This document shows, in pieces, positions 1-5,043 of a stretch of DNA of 5,043 bases. The DNA comes from Actinomycetes bacterium (GTDB taxonomy: Bacteria > Actinomycetota > Actinomycetes > Actinomycetales > Demequinaceae). The position numbers and the translations under genes were made by a program. The stretch spans positions 1 to 5,043 of the forward strand of contig JAEZXC010000063.1 of the NCBI GenBank assembly GCA_023442845.1, given 5' to 3'. Position 1 is the stretch's first letter. The number at the start of each line of letters is the position of its first letter. The notes below the pieces were generated by a model. It searched no databases and was not told where the DNA came from. It worked only from the letters and a program-made list of their open reading frames with translations.

Positions 1-44
1 ACGCCTAGACCGGTCCGTTGGTGAGCGCAAGAGGCCGACGTCAG

Positions 45-73
45 TCGGAGTTTCGCATACTTGTGTGTACGAT
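45..73 (+). promoter_or_regulatory. Weak candidate promoter for the Gre-like gene
   Basis: TACGAT (68-73) fits the actinobacterial -10 pattern TANNNT. A -35 at 17-bp spacing would fall on TCGGAG (45-50), which is a poor match to TTGACA. Transcription from here would give a leader of about 45 nt. The call rests almost entirely on the -10 hexamer and is tentative. Confidence 0.22.
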
Positions 74-82
74 CTTCGAAAT

Positions 83-100
83 GCCCGGGATTCGCCGGGC
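83..100 (+). other. Small hairpin in the 5' leader of the Gre-like gene
   Basis: GCCCGG (83-88) and CCGGGC (95-100) are perfect complements around a 6-nt loop. No T run follows, so it is not an intrinsic terminator. It ends 10 nt before the AGGA Shine-Dalgarno (111-114) and does not cover it. It could be a leader stem that stabilises the mRNA or the remains of an upstream gene's terminator. Chance hairpins of this size are common in GC-rich DNA. Confidence 0.3.
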
Positions 101-124
101 ACCTCGATCAAGGACTGATACATC

Positions 125-535
125 GTGTCGCAAGACAGAGTATGGATGACGGTCGGGGCCTACGAGCGACTTCAAGCTGAGTTGGAAGAGCTCACGGCCG
201 CCGGCACCACCGCGGACGACGCTGCCCTCAGCCGTGCCGTGGAGTTGCGCGACCTCTTGAGCCGAGCGCAGACCGGCCAGATGCCGGACGACGGACTCGT
301 CGAACCCGGCATGCTGGTGACGGTGCGCTTCGACGACGATCAGTCCGAGCTCACCTTTGTACTTGGCGACCGCGTCCTGCTGACCCTGGATGAGTCGCTC
401 GATGTGCCGGTGTATTCACCGTCCTCACCTCTCGGTGCCGCCATCAATGGCATCAATGTGGGAGATCAGATCGTGTTCAGCGCACCGCGCGGGGACCGGC
501 GATTGACAGTCATTGAGGCCCGCCCGGTCTCGTAG
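125..535 (+). CDS. GreA/GreB-family (Rnk-like) RNA polymerase-binding factor with a short coiled coil
   Basis: A 136-residue cytoplasmic protein. The C-terminal part (about 58-136) resembles the FKBP-like domain of GreA/GreB, including the hallmark region S-P-S-S-P-L-G-A-A-I at 98-107, then V-G-D-Q (112-115) and P-R-G-D (121-124). In Gre factors this domain docks on the secondary channel of RNA polymerase. The N-terminal part (about 9-50) has two short helices (T-V-G-A-Y-E-R-L-Q-A-E-L, then A-L-S-R-A-V-E-L-R-D-L-L) in place of the long antiparallel coiled coil of normal GreA (about 158 residues). The usual acidic tip that drives RNA cleavage is absent; only D31-D32 sit near the turn. Transcript cleavage is therefore doubtful, and an Rnk-like or non-cleaving regulatory role is more likely. 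The GTG start has AGGA at 111-114, 10 nt upstream. gdhA follows on the same strand after 73 bp. Family assignment is good; exact role is unknown. Confidence 0.82.
   Translation: MSQDRVWMTVGAYERLQAELEELTAAGTTADDAALSRAVELRDLLSRAQTGQMPDDGLVEPGMLVTVRFDDDQSELTFVLGDRVLLTLDESLDVPVYSPSSPLGAAINGINVGDQIVFSAPRGDRRLTVIEARPVS
503..533 (+). promoter_or_regulatory. Possible internal promoter for gdhA
   Basis: A perfect -35 consensus TTGACA lies at 503-508, inside the 3' end of the Gre-like gene. The best -10 nearby is TCTCGT (528-533) at 19-bp spacing, which is weak because the conserved A at position 2 is missing. A transcript starting near 540 would lack the first inverted repeat of the gdhA leader but keep the others. 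The -35 may be a chance match in coding sequence. Confidence 0.25.
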
Positions 536-603
536 CGCCTACGAGCCGGGATGCGGACCGGCTCGAAACCGGCGGTCCTTCCTGGCTTGAGCCTGGAAAG
601 GAC
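529..603 (+). promoter_or_regulatory. Candidate gdhA leader switch: four overlapping inverted repeats ending on the Shine-Dalgarno
   Basis: Four stems can be read directly. A pairs CTCGTAG (529-535) with CTACGAG (539-545) and contains the stop codon of the upstream gene. B pairs CGAGCCGG (542-549) with CCGGCTCG (558-565). C pairs GGACCG (555-560) with CGGTCC (573-578). D pairs 575-582 with 595-603, with A597 bulged, plus an inner GGC/GCC stem (584-586 with 591-593) and a TTGA loop. D buries the whole gdhA Shine-Dalgarno (595-602). Each stem shares bases with the next, so A+C (site open) and B+D (site closed) exclude each other. There is no T run, so control would be at translation rather than by termination. 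The pairing is seen; the switching is inference. Confidence 0.45.
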
Positions 604-608
604 ACACC

Positions 609-1952
609 ATGGAAAACTTGGACCCGAGACTCGTTCCTGTCTTTGACGAGGTGGTCCGGCGTAACCCTGCGGAGCCGGAGTTTCACCAGGCCGTGCGCGA
701 GGTGCTTGAAAGCCTCAAGCCCGTCGTCGGGAAGCACCCGCAGTACGCGGAGGCCGAAATCATTCGCCGCCTCTGCGAGCCCGAGCGCCAAATCATCTTC
801 CGTGTGCCGTGGGTGGACGACGCTGGTCAAGTTCGCATCAACCGCGGCTTCCGCGTTGAGTTCAGTTCGGTGCTTGGCCCCTACAAGGGCGGGCTCCGCT
901 TTCACCCGAGCGTGTACTTGGGCATCGTCAAGTTCCTTGGCTTCGAGCAGATCTTCAAGAACTCGCTCACCGGCATGCCGATCGGTGGCGGCAAGGGCGG
1001 TTCGGACTTCGACCCCCGTGGCAAGTCCGACGCTGAAGTGATGCGCTTTTGCCAGTCATTCATGACGGAGCTGTACCGCAACCTCGGTGAGTACACCGAC
1101 GTTCCTGCTGGCGACACGGGCGTGGGTGGCCGTGAGCTTGGCTTCCTCTTCGGTCAGTACAAGCGCATCACCAACCGTTATGAGTCTGGTGTCCTCACCG
1201 GTAAGGGTGTCGGCTGGGGTGGTTCGCAGGTCCGTACGGAGGCCACGGGCTTTGGGACCGTGTACTTCGTGGAGCGGATGCTCGCCCAGGTCAACGAGGG
1301 CCTTGAGGGCCGCCGGGTTGTGGTCTCTGGTTCGGGCAACGTTGCGGTTCATGCCGCGCAAAAGGCTCAGGAACTTGGCGCGAATGTGGTTGCCGTGTCC
1401 GACTCGGGCGGCTACATCGTTCACGAGTCCGGCATTGACGTTGACCTTCTCAAGGAACTGAAGTTCGAGAAGCGTGCGCGCCTCGACGAGTACGCGCGTC
1501 TCACGGGGGCCACTCACGTCACCGACGGTTCGGTGTGGGACGTGAACGCCGACGTTGCGCTGCCGTGTGCCACGCAGAACGAGATCGACAAGAAGCGCGC
1601 CGAGAACATGGTGCGGATGGGCGTGCGTGCGGTTGCCGAGGGCGCCAACATGCCGTCGACCCCCGAGGCAGTGCGCGTGTTCCGCGACGCTGGCGTGCTC
1701 TTCGCCCCCGGCAAGGCAGCGAACGCGGGTGGCGTTGTCACGTCCGCACTTGAGATGCAGCAGAACGCATCGCGCGACTCGTGGACCTTTGAGTACACGG
1801 ACCAGCGCCTCCACGAGGCGATGGCTCACATTCACGACACCTGCGTTTCGGTGGCCGACGAGTACGGCACCCCGGGTGACTACGTGTCAGGTGCGAACAT
1901 TGCTGGCTTCATTCGTGTGGCCGACGCGATGCTCGCCTTTGGCGTGATCTAG
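609..1952 (+). CDS. gdhA: NADP-specific glutamate dehydrogenase
   Basis: Catalyses reductive amination of 2-oxoglutarate with ammonium to L-glutamate using NADPH, the main low-affinity route of ammonium assimilation, in the cytoplasm. The 447 residues match the usual length of the hexameric bacterial family. The N-terminal substrate domain (to about 200) has the P-Y-K-G-G-L-R-F-H block (91-99, with substrate-binding K93), the signature P-I-G-G-G-K-G-G with catalytic K129, and D-V-P-A-G-D-T-G-V-G-G-R-E (164-176) with the catalytic Asp D169. The Rossmann domain follows, with G-S-G-N-V-A (241-246) as the dinucleotide loop and S-D-S (264-266) at the position typical of NADP enzymes. The ATG start has GGAAAGGA at 595-602, 6 nt upstream; this site can be hidden in a hairpin. 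No frameshift or missing catalytic residue. It overlaps the converging PAP2 gene by 4 bp. Cofactor preference is inferred by family resemblance. Confidence 0.97.
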   Translation: MENLDPRLVPVFDEVVRRNPAEPEFHQAVREVLESLKPVVGKHPQYAEAEIIRRLCEPERQIIFRVPWVDDAGQVRINRGFRVEFSSVLGPYKGGLRFHPSVYLGIVKFLGFEQIFKNSLTGMPIGGGKGGSDFDPRGKSDAEVMRFCQSFMTELYRNLGEYTDVPAGDTGVGGRELGFLFGQYKRITNRYESGVLTGKGVGWGGSQVRTEATGFGTVYFVERMLAQVNEGLEGRRVVVSGSGNVAVHAAQKAQELGANVVAVSDSGGYIVHESGIDVDLLKELKFEKRARLDEYARLTGATHVTDGSVWDVNADVALPCATQNEIDKKRAENMVRMGVRAVAEGANMPSTPEAVRVFRDAGVLFAPGKAANAGGVVTSALEMQQNASRDSWTFEYTDQRLHEAMAHIHDTCVSVADEYGTPGDYVSGANIAGFIRVADAMLAFGVI

Positions 1953-2650
1953 GAGCTGGTGTTGCCGGTTGCGGTCGCACGGAGGTCGAGCCATCGTGAC
2001 ACCGCAACGACGGCGCCAAGCGTGACCAACCCGAGGCACGCACCTGCGATCACGTCGGTGACGAAGTGGTAGCCGAGATACAGGCGTGACCCGCCCACGA
2101 GCACGATGACCACTGCCGTGGCGCCTGCCCACAGGGCGAGCGCACGCTTGCCGTGGCGTCGGCGCCATGAGAGGTAGGCAACCACCATGACGAGGGTCGC
2201 CGCGCCCGTCGTGTGGCCCGAGGGGAACGAGAACGACGTCTCGAAGCCGGGCACGACTTGCAGCGCCTCCTCCGGGCGTGGCCGCTCGACGATCACTTTG
2301 ACCAAAGCGGCGATTGCCGTGGACAGGACCATCGCGCCGGCAAGCAATCCGGGGCCGCGCACGTCGCGGGAGCGCAGGTACCACACAAGGCAGCCGACGC
2401 CGATGATGGCGGGCAAGATGACCGGACCGAAGGCGTGGGTCACCCAGGTGAGAAGTGTGGTGAGCCAGGGGGTGCGGGCGTCGGCGAGGAACTCGAGGAC
2501 GGGCTGGTCGACCACGTAGAGATCGTCGCGCTCAAGAAACTGATCGAGGACACCCGCAAACGCGATGACCCCCGCCACGGATATGAGCACGCCAGGCGCG
2601 ATCACGCGCACCCACGCGGGCACAGACTCAGCCAGCGCGTCGCCTCTCAT
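1949..2650 (-). CDS. PAP2-superfamily membrane phosphatase
   Basis: A 233-residue integral membrane protein with the full PAP2 phosphatase signature: K118-x6-R125-P126, P143-S144-G145-H146, and S188-R189-x5-H195-x3-D199. H146 and H195 are the expected catalytic pair. About six hydrophobic segments are visible (near 17-37, 63-92, 103-121, 148-160, 170-187 and 199-218), and there is no cleavable signal peptide. Known members dephosphorylate phosphatidate, phosphatidylglycerol phosphate or undecaprenyl pyrophosphate at the outer face of the membrane; sequence alone does not settle the substrate. The ATG at 2650 is the first possible start, because an in-frame TAG lies 12 nt upstream of it. No Shine-Dalgarno is visible, but TAGCCT ends 6 nt before the ATG, which suggests a leaderless mRNA. 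The gene converges on gdhA and diverges from ppk1. Confidence 0.93.
   Translation of the reverse strand: MRGDALAESVPAWVRVIAPGVLISVAGVIAFAGVLDQFLERDDLYVVDQPVLEFLADARTPWLTTLLTWVTHAFGPVILPAIIGVGCLVWYLRSRDVRGPGLLAGAMVLSTAIAALVKVIVERPRPEEALQVVPGFETSFSFPSGHTTGAATLVMVVAYLSWRRRHGKRALALWAGATAVVIVLVGGSRLYLGYHFVTDVIAGACLGLVTLGAVVAVSRWLDLRATATGNTSS
1968..2008 (+). terminator. Candidate 3'-end hairpin of gdhA, inside the PAP2 coding region
   Basis: GTTGCGGT (1968-1975) and ACCGCAAC (2001-2008) are perfect complements. Inside them, after a 2x2 internal mismatch, CACG (1978-1981) pairs with CGTG (1995-1998), giving 12 base pairs around a 13-nt loop. It begins 16 nt after the gdhA stop, where a terminator would be expected. 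No T run follows, so it is not a classical intrinsic terminator; it could be a U-less or Rho-assisted 3' end, or a chance repeat. Confidence 0.33.
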
Positions 2651-2656
2651 GGCCCC

Positions 2657-2685
2657 AGGCTACGTGCCGTCCTGTGCGACGAAAA
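2657..2685 (-). promoter_or_regulatory. Candidate leaderless promoter of the PAP2 gene
   Basis: Read on the minus strand, TAGCCT (2662 down to 2657) fits the -10 pattern TANNNT. It is followed by 6 nt and then the ATG, so transcription would begin at or very near the start codon. A weak -35, TTTTCG (2685 down to 2680), sits 17 bp upstream. The lack of any Shine-Dalgarno before this start agrees with leaderless translation, which is common in actinobacteria. Confidence 0.42.
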
Positions 2686-2691
2686 ACTGAG

Positions 2692-2720
2692 TCGCCATCC
2701 CTCGCGCGCCATGACAACAT
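2692..2720 (+). promoter_or_regulatory. Candidate leaderless promoter of ppk1
   Basis: TCGCCA (2692-2697) matches four of six bases of TTGACA. After a 17-bp spacer comes CAACAT (2715-2720), which keeps the important A2 and T6 of the -10 but lacks T1. Six bases later comes the ppk1 ATG at 2727. No Shine-Dalgarno is visible upstream of that ATG, so a leaderless mRNA is plausible. The -10 is imperfect, so confidence is limited. Confidence 0.35.
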
Positions 2721-2726
2721 GGGCTC

Positions 2727-5043
2727 ATGTCTGACCACGACACCAATGATTACCGCCAGGAGCCCGAAGCGTCAGGAGACGACGCGATCGTTGTGCCGCC
2801 TGTCGACGAGTCGCAAATCCGGCTCGAAGAGGTTCATGAGTCGTACGGTCGCACAGGGATCGGCTCAATGGAGCCGACGACGGAGGCCATCGCCACAGCC
2901 GCCTCGGAAGAGACATTCCCCGTGCCGATGCTGCCGCTGCCAAGCGAGCCCGATCACGACGCCCCGGAGGGCCTGCCGGAGGATCGCTTCCTTGATCGCG
3001 AACTCAGTTGGCTCGCTTTCAACGAGCGCGTGCTTGAGCTTGCGGAAGACGACGCGACGCCGTTGCTTGAGCGTGCCAGGTTTCTCGCGATTTTCGCGTC
3101 GAACTTGGACGAGTTCTTTATGGTGCGGGTGGCGGGTCTCAAACGTCGTCTCGCCGCAGGCTTTGCTGTTCCCAGCGCAACAGGGATGAGCGCGACCCGC
3201 CTCATCGACACCCTTATTGAGCGCGCCCACGAGCTCATGGACCGCCACGCTGATGTCTTCCATGACGTCGTGCGTCCCGCCCTCGCGGATGAAGGCATCC
3301 ACTTGGTTCGTCTCGATGAGCTGGGCGACGATGAGCAGAATCGTCTCCGCAAGCTCTTTCGCTCTGACATTTTCCCGGTGCTGACGCCGCTTGCCGTGGA
3401 CCCGGCCCACCCGTTCCCGTACATCTCGGGGCTTTCACTCAACCTCGCAGTCGAGATCCGCGACCCCGACACGGGCAAGGACTACTTCGCTCGTGTGAAG
3501 GTGCCCGAGACACTGCCGCGCTTCATGAGCGTCGACGCCCAGGGAAAGGCGTCCCAGGTGATCGACGCGTCGGCGCTGGATGACGAGCCGCGTAGCTTTG
3601 TGCCGATCGAAGACGTCATCGCCGCGCACCTCGACTACCTCTTTCCTGGCATGGATGTGGTCAACCACTACACGTTCCGCGTCACACGTAATGAGGACGT
3701 CGAGGTGGAAGAGGACGACGCCGAGAACCTCCTTAAGGCGATGGAGAAGGAATTGCTCCGACGCCGATTTGGTCCCGCGGTGCGCCTCGAGGTGGCCGAG
3801 GACCTCAGCCCGCGGGTGCGCGAGTTTCTCGTCAGAGAGCTCGGCATCTCTGAGGCCGACGTCTATCACCTGCCCGCGCCGCTCGACCTCCGCGGGCTTG
3901 ATGTGGTGGCTGATCTTGACCGGCCGCGCCTGCAGTACCCGGCGTTCCGCCCAACAACCCACCACAAGTTGGCGCCGGTCGAGACGGCGGAAGAGCAGGA
4001 CCTGTTCCAGGCGATCACACGCTCTGACGTCCTCCTCCACCACCCGTACGACTCGTTCTCAACGTCCGTCCAGGCCTTCCTCACCCAGGCGGCGAACGAT
4101 CCACAGGTGCTTGCGATCAAGCAGACGCTGTACCGCACCTCGGGTGACAGCCCCATTGTTGACGCCTTGATCGAGGCGGCGCGCAACGGCAAGCAGGTGC
4201 TCGCCCTCGTTGAGATCAAGGCGCGCTTTGACGAGAAGCGCAACATCTCTTGGGCGCGCAAACTCGAGCAGGCTGGTGTTCACGTGGTCTACGGCCTGGT
4301 GGGTCTCAAGACGCACTGCAAGTTGCTGCTCGTGGTGCGCCAAGAGGATGACGGCCTGCACCGCTACTGCCACATCGGCACGGGCAACTATCACCCGCGC
4401 ACTGCCCGCATGTACGAGGACTACGGACTTCTCACCAAGGACCCGGAGGTAGGCGCCGACCTCACCAAGTTGTTCAATCAGCTCTCGGGTTACGCGCCGA
4501 AAGCGAAGTTCCGCCGCCTGCTCGTGGCGCCCACGTCGGTGCGTGCCGGTCTCATCGACCTCATCGATGCGGAAGCTGACCGCGCCCGCGCAGGGGGTGA
4601 AGCCTGGATCAAGATCAAGGTGAACTCGGTGGTCGATGAACGGACCATCGACGCGCTGTACCGCGCCTCACAGTCCGGCGCGAAGATCGACATGTTGGTA
4701 CGTGGCATCTGCGCGCTACGTCCGGGGGTGCCCGGCCTCAGCGAGAACATCCGTGTTCGTTCGGTGCTTGGCCGGTTCCTTGAGCACTCGCGCATTTATG
4801 CCTTCCATGGGGAGGAAGAGCCCGTCGTGTTCATCGGCTCGGCCGACCTTATGCACCGCAACCTCGACCGCCGCATTGAGGCGCTCATTTCGATCCCCGC
4901 AGGCAATCAGGTGGAGCACCTGCTTGAGAACATCGACCTCGCGATGGCGCCTGATGTCGCGGCCTGGGAACTCGACGCCGAGGGCGAGTGGCATCGCTTC
5001 ACCATTGGCCCCGATGGCGAGCGCTTGCGCGATCTTCAGAGCA
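2727..5043 (+). CDS. ppk1: Polyphosphate kinase 1 (3' end cut off by the window)
   Basis: Reversibly transfers the gamma phosphate of ATP to inorganic polyphosphate, the phosphate and energy store linked to stress responses. 772 complete codons are present without a stop; by comparison with actinobacterial relatives only a short tail should be missing. Residues 1-84 are an acidic, probably disordered extension. The PPK N domain starts at about 85 (F-L-D-R-E-L-S-W-L-A-F-N-E-R), then the helical head domain (near 190-395) and the two phospholipase D-like catalytic domains. H530 in L-K-T-H-C-K is the autophosphorylated His (E. coli H435), and H687 in L-E-H-S-R corresponds to E. coli H592. R470 (T-L-Y-R) and R500 (K-A-R-F-D-E) match the metal-binding arginines R375 and R405, with the same 30-residue spacing. 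The ATG is the first possible start, since an in-frame TGA sits at 2712-2714. Divergent from the PAP2 gene. Confidence 0.97.
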   Translation, partial: MSDHDTNDYRQEPEASGDDAIVVPPVDESQIRLEEVHESYGRTGIGSMEPTTEAIATAASEETFPVPMLPLPSEPDHDAPEGLPEDRFLDRELSWLAFNERVLELAEDDATPLLERARFLAIFASNLDEFFMVRVAGLKRRLAAGFAVPSATGMSATRLIDTLIERAHELMDRHADVFHDVVRPALADEGIHLVRLDELGDDEQNRLRKLFRSDIFPVLTPLAVDPAHPFPYISGLSLNLAVEIRDPDTGKDYFARVKVPETLPRFMSVDAQGKASQVIDASALDDEPRSFVPIEDVIAAHLDYLFPGMDVVNHYTFRVTRNEDVEVEEDDAENLLKAMEKELLRRRFGPAVRLEVAEDLSPRVREFLVRELGISEADVYHLPAPLDLRGLDVVADLDRPRLQYPAFRPTTHHKLAPVETAEEQDLFQAITRSDVLLHHPYDSFSTSVQAFLTQAANDPQVLAIKQTLYRTSGDSPIVDALIEAARNGKQVLALVEIKARFDEKRNISWARKLEQAGVHVVYGLVGLKTHCKLLLVVRQEDDGLHRYCHIGTGNYHPRTARMYEDYGLLTKDPEVGADLTKLFNQLSGYAPKAKFRRLLVAPTSVRAGLIDLIDAEADRARAGGEAWIKIKVNSVVDERTIDALYRASQSGAKIDMLVRGICALRPGVPGLSENIRVRSVLGRFLEHSRIYAFHGEEEPVVFIGSADLMHRNLDRRIEALISIPAGNQVEHLLENIDLAMAPDVAAWELDAEGEWHRFTIGPDGERLRDLQS

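Larger units (their letters stand above)
1..124. other. Non-coding lead-in upstream of the Gre-like gene
   Basis: I see no convincing coding region here. It holds an 8-bp palindrome GACCGGTC (8-15), a small hairpin CCGAC-gtca-GTCGG (35-48) followed by only a short T run, a promoter-like hexamer at 68-73, and a 6-bp hairpin at 83-100. The first part may be the tail or terminator of an upstream gene outside the window, but there is too little sequence to tell. Confidence 0.5.

Noticed and set aside
8..15. Palindrome GACCGGTC as an operator
   Set aside because: A single 8-bp palindrome in GC-rich DNA, with no second copy near a promoter, is not enough evidence.
542..565. Perfect 8-bp hairpin as an intrinsic terminator of the Gre-like gene
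   Set aside because: No T run follows. It fits better as one stem of the overlapping leader structure before gdhA.
510..905. 131-residue antisense open frame spanning the gap and the 5' end of gdhA
   Set aside because: It overlaps two supported genes and the leader repeats, and its sequence resembles no family I know.
1056..1835. 259-residue open frame antisense to gdhA
   Set aside because: It lies entirely within the strongly supported gdhA gene, has no recognisable domain and shows a composition typical of GC-rich shadow frames (rich in Arg, His and Val).
1887..2734. Open frames overlapping the PAP2 gene in other frames on both strands
   Set aside because: The PAP2 frame carries all three catalytic motifs and the membrane segments; the others are Arg-rich shadows.
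2711..2734. Seven-codon upstream frame M-T-T-W-A-H-V overlapping the ppk1 start
   Set aside because: It has no ribosome binding site, and if ppk1 is leaderless from 2727 this frame would not be on the transcript.
2865..4994. Several long open frames antisense or frame-shifted to ppk1 (for example near 2865-3410, 3435-4043 and 3580-4170)
   Set aside because: The ppk1 frame is continuous and matches its family throughout, so these are GC-driven shadows.

Overview
The window looks like core chromosome from a high-GC Gram-positive actinomycete, plausibly order Micrococcales. This is inferred from the strong G/C bias at third codon positions, the close match of the last gene to actinobacterial polyphosphate kinase as I remember that family, and the apparent lack of ribosome binding sites at two starts. 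I cannot name a genus. I see no mobile elements, tRNA or rRNA genes, CRISPR arrays or signs of recent transfer.

Layout: a 124-bp non-coding lead-in; a small Gre-like RNA polymerase-binding factor (125-535, +); a 73-bp gap rich in overlapping inverted repeats; an intact NADP-type glutamate dehydrogenase, gdhA (609-1952, +); a PAP2-family membrane phosphatase facing it (1949-2650, -), whose stop codon overlaps the gdhA stop in the tetranucleotide CTAG; a 76-bp divergent promoter region; and polyphosphate kinase 1, ppk1 (2727 to the window end, +), which is cut off before its stop codon. No stretch over 300 bases lacks a gene.

Functionally, this is housekeeping metabolism. gdhA joins ammonium to 2-oxoglutarate. 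The PAP2 protein probably removes phosphate from a lipid phosphate or pyrophosphate at the membrane. PPK1 stores the terminal phosphate of ATP as polyphosphate. The PAP2 and ppk1 genes share a divergent promoter region, which fits a loose phosphate theme, but nothing shows that they are co-regulated.

I found no clearly new multi-gene system. The most interesting signal is at 529-603: four inverted repeats, each overlapping the next, run from the stop codon of the Gre-like gene to the Shine-Dalgarno of gdhA. The last one buries that Shine-Dalgarno. This is the geometry of an RNA switch with two mutually exclusive folds. Secondary points are the very short coiled coil of the Gre-like protein, candidate leaderless promoters of matching geometry for the divergent pair, and a hairpin placed as a possible gdhA 3' end inside the PAP2 coding sequence.
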